Assembly (NCBI GenBank): GCA_030248195.1
Contig: JASAND010024033.1
Coordinates: 22,410 to 86,409, forward strand
Length of the DNA: 64,000 bases
DNA from: Trissonchulus latispiculum
Lineage: Eukaryota > Nematoda > Enoplea > Enoplida > Ironidae
Direction: 5' to 3'
Shown here: one piece after another, positions 49,001 through 57,720 of the stretch
Position numbering within the stretch: position 1 is the stretch's first letter
Layout of the letters: each line of letters opens with the position of its first letter
Translations under genes and position numbers: made by a program
Notes under the pieces: model-generated
What the model was told of the DNA's origin: nothing
Databases searched by the model: none
What the model saw: only the letters and a program-made list of their open reading frames with translations

Positions 49001-51905
49001 AAGATGAACTTTCATATACGGGTCGCCTTGTTATGCCCGACCAACCCGATTGAGGGACTCATTAGGGGCTTTCAAGACTCGTTTTTAATTCTAGGGTAAC
49101 ACAGAGGATATCGTGAAGTATCTTCAGTACCTTTGTTCGGCTGATATCGACAGGCCAGTTGGCACCACAATTTACACTGGGATGCAAAATGAAGACGGTG
49201 GCTACGTGACGGATTGCACAATCTCAAGGATTGCTCTGAACAAGTATATACAACCATGTACTTACACCACACCAACTATTTAAATCTATCTAGTTTAAAT
49301 CATAAATATAAATATAAATTATAAAATTAATATTTATTTTATTCCAACTTTTCGCATAAGTATGTAACGCTTAACTTTCTCAAAGTGCCGACGCTTAACA
49401 GTTGTGACCAAAGCTTTTAGCATTGATAACAAATCTCTGTGATTTCATGTGACTTTATGTAAAGTATCTTAAAATTTGGAACATTTTGTAATTTTGGTTA
49501 ACTTGTACAAGGATGCCTGTTTTTACCAGAAGTGGGGGTAGACTTCATCGTCAAGTTAAGCATCCCCAGTGTTTGGCCGCATTGCATTGCATTTTTCTTT
49601 TTAAAAATGAATTTTATATTCAAAATATTCTACGTGCATATGCAGTATATAATATGATTGACTTTGTAGAAGAATGTTCCTTTCTAAATTTTACGTCCTC
49701 TGCTAAGGTCTACCATACCAATTTACGTTTGTACATGCTTCTTCAGATACTTTATGATAGCGCCAACGGTTCAGCAGGTTCGGTGTCGTGAATGGATGGA
49801 GAAGCACCGACCCTCCAATGCCAACGTTTGCCTTCACGACGTGACCAGTCACTATACCGCCATCAATGTGATTGGACCCTCGTCACGTCCGCTGCTCTCT
49901 GATCTGACAGATCAACCTATGGATGCAACCTCCTTTCCCAATTTTATGTGCAAAGTGAGAATGGATTGGATTTACAGGGTTTTTCCAGAAGATACTTTTC
50001 TAGTAAAAGCTTTGTGTATCTATTCTTTTAATTCAGTACGTATGGAGACAGAATCGCCTTTCAAAAACATATTTGATAAAACATGATTTTCTATGTAGAA
50101 GAATTTCTCTGTTTTAGGAAATTTGCGTTGGAAAGGCGCCTTCAGTTCGTGCTGTCAGCATAACACATACGGGTGAATTGGGATGGGTGCTGTATATTCC
50201 TTCTGAGGTGAGTTTATTTGCTGTCAGCATGAATCCATGTTTTGAGTCTGCGGTGCAGGTCTTTGTAACATTTTGTTCTATTGTAAAAAATTTTGTAAAT
50301 GTACTTTAACTTTCTGATAGACTCGAATTAGTTATATACGTAGTTTAGGAGTTTTCGGGTATTTGTTTCTATTCTCTGATTCAGAAACGTGTATTATTGT
50401 CTCTGTGCTATGCTTATTTACTGTGTTCAAGTTTTTTATCACTAATTGTAATGTTAATTTGATAGTAAGAGGCTGTAGTCTGCTGGTAGTCTACTGTTTT
50501 TTTTCTGTTTTTCTAGTATGCTCAATCTTTGTATGAGGAACTGGTAGCGAATGGAAAAGAGTACGGTCTAAAGCATGTTGGCTACTATGCAATGAGATTT
50601 CTAAGAATTGAGAAGTTCTATGTCTATTGGGGCCAAGATATTGATTCGTCTACAACACCCATGGAATGTGGTCGTGATTTTCGAGTCAACTTTAATGTAT
50701 GGCCCATTATTGCTTTCTCTGTCGTTTATTGTGTTGCCATTGTCAATTTGTAATGGACAACAGTGCACCTGACAGCCCACAGGGCGCCCAAAAATAATGT
50801 TGATTTATTGGGTTGCCGAGGATTTTGTAATCATGGGAGAGTTTAGCTCACCGAGAGTAATGTAATTTAAGAAAATAGTATTATCTGTCAGAGTTCATTT
50901 TGCGGAATCTTGAAATGGTTCAGAATGGTTGAATCTGCATTCTGCTTTGAAATCACCTCAGAAAGGCGCCTTGGAAGGGCTAGTCCATCGACTAACCAAC
51001 AGACTAACTATATACTCTGTTCTTACATGACTGTGTGTACAACTGTATACTCCTGGTACACGCACTATAATGTTGTTCCTATTATCTTTATATACTATAT
51101 TAGGGGTTCTGTTGACAATTTTTCTGTACGTACAAGAGATTGTTTGCTTGCATTGTTTCAGAAGCGATTTATTGGCCACGATGCCTTATTGCAACAGCAC
51201 GAAAATGGAGTCAAACGGCGCTATGTTCAGTTGCTTTTGGGTAACCATGACCATCACTCTGACCCCTGGCCTCAGGGAAATGAGCCCATCTATAGGAACG
51301 GTGTCTTCACCGGATGGACGACAAGTGCCTGCTATGGATTCACTTTGGGATGTCACGTAGGCATGCAATACTATACTCATTTGTTCCTATCCTGGTGGGG
51401 CTGATAGCGATTCTGTGCAGTGGCGTAGCCGGAATAAAGTTCGCGTTGATAGAATCCAAAAAGGGGATCTAGGGGGCAACCACAATTTCTAATTTTTTAA
51501 TTTGTAGAATTGCTTACATCTTTAAAGCAAAGAGGAGAACTACTGAGAACTAGACTTGAAAAATTTTTATGCTAGAAGATGATTGTATGAACCGGTGAGG
51601 CGAGGTCACATCAAAAACGCTAGAAAGAGTAGATATGGCTCTTTCCGACGTGCAAAACGTTTACTACTAATGGTTGTATGTACTAATGCTATATGTTGTT
51701 GTTTCAGACCTGCCTTGGCTATGTGGTCAATCTAAGTCCTTCCGGTGAACGCCAGGTGGTCACATCCAGCTGGGTGGTGGATCGGAATGCTCGATACGAA
51801 GTGGAAATTGCCAATCGTCGATATCCGGCACGAATAAATCTCCATTCACTTCAGCTTCCCATGGCTTCCAGTGAACACCCCAGCCACTATATGCCTACTC
51901 GATGA
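27344..51905 (+). CDS. PDPR: Pyruvate dehydrogenase phosphatase regulatory subunit homologue, 18 exons
   Basis: Regulatory subunit of mitochondrial pyruvate dehydrogenase phosphatase, from the dimethylglycine dehydrogenase family. Exons: 27344-27513, 28218-28354, 28734-28815, 29130-29211, 41625-41706, 42044-42168, 42448-42559, 43223-43414, 43576-43700, 45447-45642, 47833-47979, 48284-48438, 49095-49243, 49747-49954, 50118-50207, 50517-50696, 51162-51356, 51708-51905. All introns are GT-AG and phases agree, giving 2625 nt and 874 residues (human about 879). The N-terminus is basic and free of acids, like a mitochondrial presequence. GGGYGG (residues 30-35) and Asp54 form the FAD-binding fold; exons 12-18 form the GcvT-like folate-binding half. 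The flavin-linking His of DMGDH/SARDH is Leu here (GTSALPAG), as expected of PDPR. Exon 8 has an eight-serine run. Exon 3 has a weaker donor (GTTAGT). Assignment is from recalled family sequence, not a search. Confidence 0.9.
30389..30793. mobile_element. G/C-run inverted-repeat element, TTGAT target duplication
   Basis: Ends CAGGGGTTTTTCTAGG and AAAAAACTCCAG are imperfect inverted repeats, flanked by TTGAT at 30384-30388 and 30794-30798. The interior shares CCGGCGAAGCCGG with the element at 42662. No transposase. Confidence 0.65.
31049..31119. repeat. (TA)n microsatellite and GTAGGG hairpin
   Basis: TA repeats at 31049-31091 are followed by ATGTAGGGACGC (31092-31103) pairing, with one mismatch, with GCGCCCCTACAT (31108-31119). 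Confidence 0.75.
31860..32690. repeat. Satellite 2, ~149-bp units, related to satellite 1
   Basis: Six units, the first four spaced 149-150 bp and the last two 129-138 bp. The core GGTATCAAATGAAAGCCCTT and the following GGCGAGGCGA...TTTTGTCATT match satellite 1 at 24.3 kb, whereas the GTGGGTGCCCCACC part differs. The plus-strand frames over it are repeat translations. Confidence 0.85.
33292..33522 (+). pseudogene. LINE 5' ORF: 2A-like peptide and broken PHD-type finger
   Basis: The frame beginning at 33124 reads GKPAYWGRLLLLAGDIERNPGP, whose last eight residues (33331-33354) fit the DxExNPGP ribosome-skipping motif. It continues with PCPVC, the first half of a zinc finger. The second half (CNRCAGWVH...CAIC) lies in the next frame of 33335-34384, so a frameshift splits the finger near 33,400. 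The intact order is visible in the second LINE at 44804-45034. Confidence 0.7.
33741..34384 (+). pseudogene. LINE apurinic-type endonuclease domain
   Basis: Nicks target DNA to prime retrotransposition in intact elements. In the frame 33335-34384 the family motifs appear in order: RILQWNAGGL (Asn), VIQETHL (Glu), LYVPP and CGDMNGHADLW (Asp, Asn). The terminal SDHLPI box is in another frame at about 34,416, so a frameshift near 34,380 separates the last catalytic His. A proline-rich stretch precedes the domain. Confidence 0.8.
34398..36715 (+). pseudogene. LINE reverse transcriptase, several frames
   Basis: Fragments in order: 34398-34745 (endonuclease end and linker, ended by an in-frame stop), 34901-35707 (RT blocks with KSPGPDSI, STYRPVSLTS, QAGFR and the block A box LIDFSRAFDTV), then from ~35,703 in another frame HGAPQGPVHSPLLF (block B) and SIYADDLAIW (block C, YADD), and 36218-36715 (connection, ending in a stop). 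All catalytic aspartates are present but no frame joins them, so the protein is not made intact. Confidence 0.8.
36715..37570 (+). pseudogene. LINE RNase H domain and C-terminal Cys-His knuckle
   Basis: LWTDGAVEGS (first Asp) is read near 36,727, ICTDSKSLI near 36,935 in a different frame, and LHWVPSHVGIQGNEAANRVAKS in 36992-37570. The residue that is normally Asp in GNEAAD is Asn here. The same frame ends with CPECDSEEEDLAHLLLHCP, the zinc-knuckle typical of I, R1 and ingi-like elements. At least two frame changes disrupt the domain. Confidence 0.75.
38440..38830. repeat. Inverted repeat with CAAAAAAATCACC arms
   Basis: CAAAAAAATCACC near 38,442 and 38,468 faces GGGTGATTTTTTTGTGAAA near 38,788 and a second copy near 38,818. 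Related sequence with the same words lies at 41,385-41,440. Confidence 0.55.
39702..40727 (-). CDS. NADAR (YbiA-like) domain fused to SGNH hydrolase domain
   Basis: Single open frame of 341 residues from the first ATG (40727), antisense in PDPR intron 4. Residues ~14-150 fit the NADAR/YbiA fold, whose known members act on N-glycosidic bonds of riboflavin intermediates or ADP-ribosylated guanosine; the signature EASPTDDFWG is at 108-117. Residues ~157-341 fit SGNH/GDSL hydrolases: SDSLG (Ser164), VPGAR, GGTNN (Asn210) and a C-terminal DLH (319-321), a DxH where DxxH is usual. The frame is open further upstream, but a pyrimidine tract plus CAG directly before the ATG looks like a 3' splice site, so a 5' exon is likely. 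AATAAA on this strand occurs near 39,585. The substrate is unknown. It could be a retroelement-derived or domesticated gene. Confidence 0.7.
   Translation of the reverse strand: MSYPTCIYMAPDLSISFLGETFLASELGYTFAKAFFFEDDVSWDEILHLGNPFQAKARAKNWKIQGFRRSKWSIVSVPIMMGLLMAKFTKSSRLREFLLATSPKVLVEASPTDDFWGAKLSAYAVARYKGPLPGLNFQGRCLMLVRDHLMELYQFPAALILSDSLGRAFPDSEGSHLVVVPGARIQSLLKLARAAAHPGYKYCVIVGGTNNLPISDRRAPDGTLEPRKTKDIIRQYRAGIIRFLNERPEVSLSILEILPRHCDSNGSGKLSSMERLLQAVNKSLAALVAEFPERVSLLNCHKEFLDKSLYLKRYDGSVDLHINQQGGVKLLELIKLHLDSS
40777..40918. repeat. 71-bp imperfect direct duplication
   Basis: AAATAATCAATGCTG occurs at 40781 and about 40852, each followed by a similar CACTGGGG...CCCCTAAAC stretch. It lies directly upstream of the NADAR-SGNH frame. 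Confidence 0.6.
42662..43013. mobile_element. G/C-run inverted-repeat element, CTTCG target duplication
   Basis: Ends CTGGCTTTTTCCTA and TAGGAAAAAGCCAG are perfect inverted repeats, flanked by CTTCG at 42657-42661 and 43014-43018. It lies in PDPR intron 7. The interior word CCGGCGAAGCCGG and the G runs match the element at 30389. Confidence 0.8.
43806..45022 (-). mobile_element. 5'-inverted, internally deleted LINE copy in PDPR intron 9
   Basis: The 3' part (RNase H to tail) lies on the minus strand from about 44,790 to 43,806, ending in an (AAC)n tail. The 5' part (2A peptide and zinc finger) lies on the plus strand from about 44,804 to 45,022. The whole is flanked by the 12-bp duplication GGAGACGTGCCT (43794-43805 and 45023-45034). 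Endonuclease and reverse transcriptase are absent. Confidence 0.8.
43865..44782 (-). CDS. LINE RNase H and zinc-knuckle fragment (305 codons)
   Basis: Carries a ribonuclease H domain of a retrotransposon: CNSFKAELLAISEGL (Glu), IVIFTDSQSVVRLL (Asp) and IQWIPGHSNIAGNETADQLA (His, final Asp), followed by a region with RRDRVILSQLRT and the knuckle CPDCGEESGTLSHVLLNCP. Unlike the copy at 36.7-37.6 kb this frame is uninterrupted and the last Asp is kept, so it is a younger insertion of the same general family. The first part of RNase H (TDGA strand) is missing at the inversion junction. Expression as a protein is not expected. Confidence 0.75.
   Translation of the reverse strand: MGSFSYEAVFFRAGESARQAAPLRQSGSLRSGGAAVGGTSNGGSGILVEWQRLQEPISISVPAGAACNSFKAELLAISEGLNWVARNKGHLRPHDRIVIFTDSQSVVRLLKSGIRSTISPILANIWEKLWHLAEQRCTIQWIPGHSNIAGNETADQLAAQGSSMQQEAVPSDYASPKSTIRRFVRNSWLTSCTHQRTKEIFRQDGPTPPHLESGLPRRDRVILSQLRTEKSMLLSEFRHVIDPEQWPSPICPDCGEESGTLSHVLLNCPAHAVHRIRHLGMSPDLSCLRRNPEAVLAYLRRSGLI
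44804..45034 (+). pseudogene. LINE 5' end: 2A-like peptide and PHD-type finger
   Basis: Reads GKPVYWVLILLIAGDIERNPGP with the DxExNPGP box at 44897-44920, then PCATC...CTDC..WAH, the start of a PHD-type zinc finger. The match to the other LINE ends exactly where the 12-bp target duplication begins (45023). The hydrophobic LILLIAGD before the box is typical of 2A sequences in animal LINEs. Confidence 0.7.
45950..47557 (-). CDS. Antisense two-exon gene in PDPR intron 10, unknown protein
   Basis: Exon A runs from the ATG at 47557 to 46524 and ends at a consensus donor (AA|GTAAGA). Exon B runs from an acceptor (TTTCAG) at 46277 to the stop at 45950. Joined in frame they give 1362 nt and 453 residues. 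The first ~170 residues are basic and Ser/Thr-rich (RRTRRTHKNVLPRRHRSR), the middle is Pro/aromatic-rich (QPPPPNLID, FNLQPPPNF), and exon B is acidic (DSDESESIDDLEYD). No domain, signal peptide or membrane segment is seen; it looks largely disordered. It is not a repeat translation, because composition and frame persist across the intron. Upstream non-coding exons cannot be excluded. Confidence 0.6.
48462..48545. repeat. G/C-run repeat fragment in intron 12
   Basis: Short piece with a 12-G run and a 7-C run, like the G/C-homopolymer elements elsewhere. Confidence 0.5.
51415..51500. mobile_element. Partial CAGTGGCGTAGCC element in intron 17
   Basis: Begins CAGTGGCGTAGCCGG, like the ends of the element at 23080-23339; no opposite end was found. 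Confidence 0.45.
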
Positions 51906-51950
51906 ATTCAATATCGGGAAAGCTTTTTCAGTTATTTGTTGACAATGAGA

Positions 51951-51956
51951 AATAAA
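51951..51956 (+). terminator. PDPR polyadenylation signal
   Basis: AATAAA 45 bases after the PDPR stop codon; a second AATAAA is at 52189-52194. Confidence 0.75.
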
Positions 51957-52236
51957 TACTTGTTTCACATACTGTACATTATTTTTATATTTGGGTGCTC
52001 TAGCTGTAGCTTTGCTGCTTCTTGGCACTTCTAGCTCTACTTAGAACTTGGTGCTGTGTTCTGTGATGTTTTTGTTTGTTTCTGGAGTTGCTTACATTTG
52101 GATCTACGTGCTTTGTAGTATATTTGTGAGGTCACCATTATTGTCTAGTCTGTTTGTAGTGTTTGATGTGTAGTCATAGATTTTGTTAAATAAAGTGCGT
52201 GTAGAATTAGAGTCTTTATATCAAACTGGTCCCAGA

Positions 52237-52431
52237 TTACGTAGCTCTCTGTGAAAGTAGTTGGGCACCTAGTTTATCTTTTGCTGTAATGCTTGAGACT
52301 TGTATATTTAGCGATTTCATCCATTTACTTCGTCGGTCTATTCTGGAGTGTAGTTGCGTTAGACGTACAAAACCTATATCTTCATCCCTATTCATTAGCT
52401 TTAAGCAACGCCGCTCTAACGACTGAACCAA
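52237..52431 (-). other. Possible LINE or gene remnant
   Basis: The 64-codon minus frame (SLERRCLKLMNRDEDIGF...) faintly resembles the C-terminal connection region of LINE reverse transcriptases (a QRR..KL helix), but has no diagnostic motif. Confidence 0.25.
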
Positions 52432-52439
52432 GGGTCGAT

Positions 52440-53600
52440 ATGATTGATTTTATTTTACTAAATTGCGAAAGGAAACTATCAGGATTCTATTTCATAAATC
52501 TACATTTACAGGCTTGGCACAATTGTATTGTTGTAGCAAAGTTTTTGAAGTTCTACAAATTTTTGGTTTCATAAAAACTATTGTACGCTTCCTACAATTG
52601 CAATTCTACAGATTTGTCAGTACAATTCGCCGGCCTAGAGTGAAAAACTTCAACTCTGACGTATCGACTTTTTTGTGCCAATAGGTAGAGATATTATTGC
52701 GCACATTGTGTGAAAAACTGCGATCTCCCAGAACCTTCTGGGGTGGCCGAGAAAAAGCGAAAATCACTTACGCGCTTCATTTTGGAACCCACTTCCAAGA
52801 TGAAAAAACTAGTGGTGGGGTCCGTTCCACTAGAACCGAAAGGATTTATAGAACCGGAACCGATAGGAATATGAACCGGCCGGTTCCGCGCGTAAAAATT
52901 GAACTTGAACTTAACTTGAACTTGAGTTTTAAATTTACAAAAGCTGGATTTTGTTCACATTCATATTGTCTTTTGAAATCAGTGACTGTAATTGAAACGA
53001 GAAATCGTGTTTGAGCTGAAACTGAATTTCTGACCTGAAAGCGAATGAAACTAATTAGAATTCCGTAATTTTTTGTTTTCAAATTCTGTTAGTTTGTGTG
53101 TATTACAAAATGTATAAATGTCTAAATTAATTTTAACGAATTCTTAAAATTTTCCATTCTACATAAAATTCCAATTGATAATTGATGGAAGAAGGGCACT
53201 TTCGTTCAGACATGAACGATGAAGCGCCGAATGAAAACGTTAACAAGCGTATACATATTTGAAGATTAACCTCATTAGAAAGATTAGTGCCCGCTGGGAT
53301 CTAGTTGGAAATTAGCTACCTTTGGGTATTTTATCATCTCAAAACATTTTTAAATAGAAGGAGGTGTTGTCAGGACGCGTTGTCAGGACGCAAGATGGAA
53401 GCAACATTATTTTATTGAAAAAACTAAATTTTACGGGAGAAGAAAACTTTGAAGGAGTCCTTATTTTCTTATTTAAGCTGTATACTTCTTCGGCATCTGA
53501 GACGAAAGTCAATCAAAGTTCAAGTAGCGAACCGTCTGTAAAAGTAATCTGTTAGCTGTATCAAGCAGCTGTATTATATTTCATCGTTAAATATAATTTT
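52440..53600. other. Unassigned intergenic sequence
   Basis: No gene recognised. Around 52,815-52,895 the word ACCGG/CCGGTTCC recurs several times. The frame 52697-53014 is repetitive and featureless. Confidence 0.5.
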
Positions 53601-54508
53601 ACAAGTAGGAAAAATGCTCCTTGCAGTCGTATGTAAAATGCAATATGAGCTGTGATGGTCAACATTTAAATATGTCAAGGACAAGATTTAAAACGTCTAA
53701 TATGAGCCAGCGTCTAAATCGGTAAAGGACAAGCTGTAACTGGCTAATATGAGCCGCCACGTTTCTCTTGGGCTCATATTGACGCTCGCTGCCGTGGTTT
53801 CAACGGCTTGACATCACGACGACCTCTTACCATCTTGCCTACAGACTTTACTTTTATTCACAATCCCAAGTCTGAAAAAATCCTCACCGTCTTGCGTAAT
53901 GTCATTAGCTTCATATAATGTTTGGTTATACGTATCCTGTCTGAATCTAATTTCACTAGCTCAAACACCGTATTTAAGGTATATATGTGAACACTTTAAG
54001 CAGCTAAAGTTCTCCCCTTTAAAGTTGAATTAAGTGGCATATACATTTGGTATATATATACCAGTTTTCTAAATCATAGACACACACTGCAAACTAGAAA
54101 CAAATGCATAAAGCTTCAGTAAACCGGTATTCTTCAAGTCTTCAGTATCGGCTTACTGTACACAGCACTTATACAATAAAATACACAGCTGATGTGTAAA
54201 ACTTTGATGTGTGCTTACCCACTTGACTTTACTTATTGTATCAAGACCAGACGTATGTCATGACAATTACGTGTACATGCGAATTTGAAAAGTGAAATAT
54301 AGTTAACTCAACTTAGTATCCTCGCGTCAATATGAGCCCAAGAGAAACGTGGCGGCTCATATTAGCCAGTTACAGCTTGTCCTTTACCGATTTAGATGCT
54401 GGCTCATATTAGACGTTTTAAATCTTGTCCTTGACATATTTAAATGTTGACCATCATAGCTCATATTGCATTTTACATGCGACTGCAAGGAGCATTTTTC
54501 CTACTTGT
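53601..54508. mobile_element. ACAAG-family inverted-repeat element
   Basis: Arms 53601-53785 and 54324-54508 (185 bp each) are near-perfect inverted repeats starting ACAAGTAGGAAAAATGC and containing several AATATGAGC words. The 540-bp centre has no transposase. No target duplication is apparent. Confidence 0.8.
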
Positions 54509-54576
54509 CCTTCTTCCAATTTTTGGGAGCGCTGCTCTTAGGCAGAAATAGTCTGCAATTTATTATATACTCCCAG

Positions 54577-55244
54577 GGGCCAATGTTATAAAAATGGGGT
54601 TTAGGCTAACCCGGGTTAAGTCAATTTTGGGGTTAACCCCGAAATTTTTGGGTTAGGTTAACCTTTGGGGTTAACCCTGTATTATAAAGCATTTTTCTTG
54701 TTAGGTTAAGATAACCCGGTTATCCTATGAGTTAGCCCCGATTTTAACCCCAATTAGCTCATGCAATCGGCTAACTCAGCTAGCAAGGATTTAACCCGGT
54801 TATTTTTGGGGTTAACCCCATTTTTAACGCCAATCTTCATTTTCGAACCCTTTTCGTGAAAGCTGGAAATGATAAATTAGAAGTAAAAATGAAGTTCAGA
54901 AAATGCCACCACGAAGAAAAGCAATATGAAAAATGTATTCCTCTTAATTTTCAAAAATTTCTAAATTAGTTTTTTCACCCAATCTCATCCGGGTTAACTC
55001 CTAACCCTTCTCACTGAGGAGGGTTGAGATTTGCTGGAATTAACCCTAATTTTAACCCGGGTTTCAAACCCAGGTTTGGTTATAACATTGGGTTAAGGGT
55101 TAGCCCTAAACCTAACCCTAACCTCATTTGCGAAACCCGGGTTTTGCTAACCCCATTTTTATAACATTGGGTTAGGGTTGATGACTCGGTTTCTAACCCG
55201 GGTTAGCGATTTAACCGGGTTAAATCGCTTTATAACATCGGCCC
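54577..55244. mobile_element. Inverted-repeat element rich in GGGTTAACCC, CAG duplication
   Basis: Ends GGGCCAATGTTATAAA and TTTATAACATCGGCCC are inverted repeats with one mismatch, flanked by CAG at 54574-54576 and 55245-55247. A 3-bp CWG duplication fits PIF/Harbinger-type elements. The interior is full of GGGTTAACC and CCCGGG dyads; no ORF. Confidence 0.65.
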
Positions 55245-55245
55245 C

Positions 55246-57480
55246 AGAAGATTCTCTATTCCAAACAATGACCACTGTCTTCGGGGGTTTGACCACTGGT
55301 CCATAGGCCACCTAGACCATGGTGACCAGTGGTTACTTCCGTCGGGTCTGAAAATATGCTCATTGAAACGAGCGTAGACAATTTACTATATATGCCCCCA
55401 ACCAAAACCCCGAAAAACGCTGTTTTAAGGGGTTTGACCACTGGTCAATAGGCCACCTAGACCATAGTGACCAGTGCTCACTTCCGTCGGTTCTGAAAAT
55501 ATGCTCATTGAAATGAGCGTAGACAATTTACTATATATGCCCCCAACCAAAACCCCGAAAAACGCTGTTTTAGGGGGTTTGACCACTGGTCCATAGGCCA
55601 CCTAGACCATAGTGACCAGTGGTTACTTCCGTCGGGTCTGAAAATATGCTCATTGACACGAGCGTAGACAATTTACTATATATGCCCCCAACCAAAACCC
55701 CGAAAAACGCTGTTTTAAGGGGTTTGACCACTGGTCAATAGGCCACCTAGACCATAGTGACCAGTGGTCACTTCCGTCGGTCCTGAAAATATGCTCATTG
55801 AAATGAGCGTAGACAATTTACTATATATGCCCCCAACCAAAACCCCGAAAAACGCTGTTTTAGGGGGTTAGACCACTGGTCAACAGGCCACCTAGACCAT
55901 AGTGACCAGTGGTCATTTCCGTCGGGTCTGAAAATATGCTCATTGAAACTAGCGTAGTCGATTTACTATATATGCCCCCAACCAAAACCTCGAAAAACGC
56001 TGTTTTAGGGGGTTTGACCACTGGTCAATAGGCCACCTAGACCATGATGACCAGTGGTCACTTCCGTTGGTTCTGAAAATATGCTCATTGAAACGAGCGT
56101 AGACGATTTACTATATATGCCTCCAACCAAAATCCCGAAAAACGCTGTTTTATGGGGTTTGACCACTGGTCAATAGGCCACCTAGACCATAGTGACCAGT
56201 GGTCACTTCCGTCGGGTCTGAAAATATGCTCATTGAAACTATCGTAGTCGATTTACTATTAATGCCCCCAACCAAAACCTCGAAAAAGGCTGTTTTAGGG
56301 GGTTTGACCACTGGTCAAAAGACCACCTAGACCATGGTGACCAGTGGTCACTTCCGTCGGTTCTGAAAATATGTTCATTGAAACGAGCGTAGACGATTAA
56401 CTATATATGCCCCAACCAAAATCCCGAAAAACGCTGTTTTAGGGGTTTGACCACTGGTCAATAGGCCACCTAGGCCATAGTGACCAGTGGTCACTTCCGT
56501 CGGTTCTGAAAATATGCTCATTGAAACGAGCGTAGTCGATTTACTATATATGCCTCCAACCGAAACCCCGAAAACGCTGTTTTATGAGGTTTGACCACTG
56601 GTCAATAGGCCACCTAGTCCATAGTGACCAGTGGTCACTTCCGTCGGGTCTGAAAATATGCTCATTGAAACGAGCGTAGACGATTTACTATGTATGCCCC
56701 CAACCAAAATCCCGAAAAACGCTGTTGTAGGGGGTTTGCCCACTGGTCAATAGGCCACCTAGACCGTAGTGACCAGTGGTCACTTCCGTCGGTTCTGAAA
56801 ATGTGCTCATTGAAACGAGCGTAGACAATTTACTATATCTGCCCTCAACCAAAACTCCGAAAAACGCTGTTTTAGGGGGTTTGACCACTGGTCAATAGGC
56901 CACCTAGACCATAGTGACCAGTGGTCACTTCCGTCGGTTCTGAAAATATGCTCATTGAAACGAGCGTAGTCGATTTACTATATATGCCCCCAACCGAAAC
57001 CCCGAAAAACGCTATTTTATGGGGTTTGACCACTGGTCAATAGGCCACCTAGGCCATAGTGACCAGTGGTCACTTCCGTCGGTTCTGAAAATATGCTCAT
57101 TGAAACGAACGTAGACGATTTACTATAAATGCCCCCAACCCAAATCCCGAAAAACACTGTTTTAGGGGGTTTGACCACTGGTCAATAGGCCACCTAGACC
57201 ATAGTGACCAGTGGTCACTTCCGTCGGTTCTGAAAATATGCTCATTGAAACGAGCGTAGTCGATTTACTATATGTGCCCCCAACCAAAACCCCGAAAAAC
57301 GCTGTTTTATTGACTTTTCCAAACTTTGACCCTAACTTTGACCCTGGGCGAGGTGCCACGGGGCCATGCTGACCAGTGGTCACTTCGGGCGGTTTCGGCA
57401 GTATGCTCATCGTTTTCAGCGACCCCGATTTACTATATATGCGCACCACCAAATGGCCAAAAAACGCTATTTTAGACGAC
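55246..57480. repeat. Satellite 3, 145-bp units (about 14)
   Basis: GACCACTGGTC (variants) recurs at 55291, 55436, 55581, 55726, 55871, 56016, 56161, 56306, 56449, 56593, 56738, 56883, 57028 and 57173, that is every 145 bp with two 143-144-bp steps. Each unit contains the inverted repeat GACCACTGGTC ... GACCAGTGGTC about 22 nt apart. A diverged unit follows to 57480. Minus-strand frames over it are repeat translations. Confidence 0.95.
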
Positions 57481-57720
57481 TTTTTGACAATTTTCTATGT
57501 TGGGGCCTCGAATATCTTATATTTTCTTATATATTATATATTTTATATTTATATTTATATTTATTTTATATTTATATTATATATCTTATATATTTTCTAT
57601 GTTATGGGCCGTTTGAATAATCGGTGTGCGCAAAAATCGCCCTATAAAAGTGGTCGATACAGAGAAAAAAACCCCCACTTTTAATATAGAAAAAAAAAAA
57701 AAAAAAAAAAATTATATATT
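57481..57720. repeat. A/T low-complexity and poly-A run
   Basis: TATATTTATAT repeats at 57515-57605 and an A run near 57,690-57,710. Confidence 0.85.

Noticed and set aside
54590..55200. TTAGGG/CCCTAA words suggesting an interstitial telomere
   Set aside because: Only two or three consecutive hexamers among many GGGTTAACC variants inside a TIR element; not a telomeric array.
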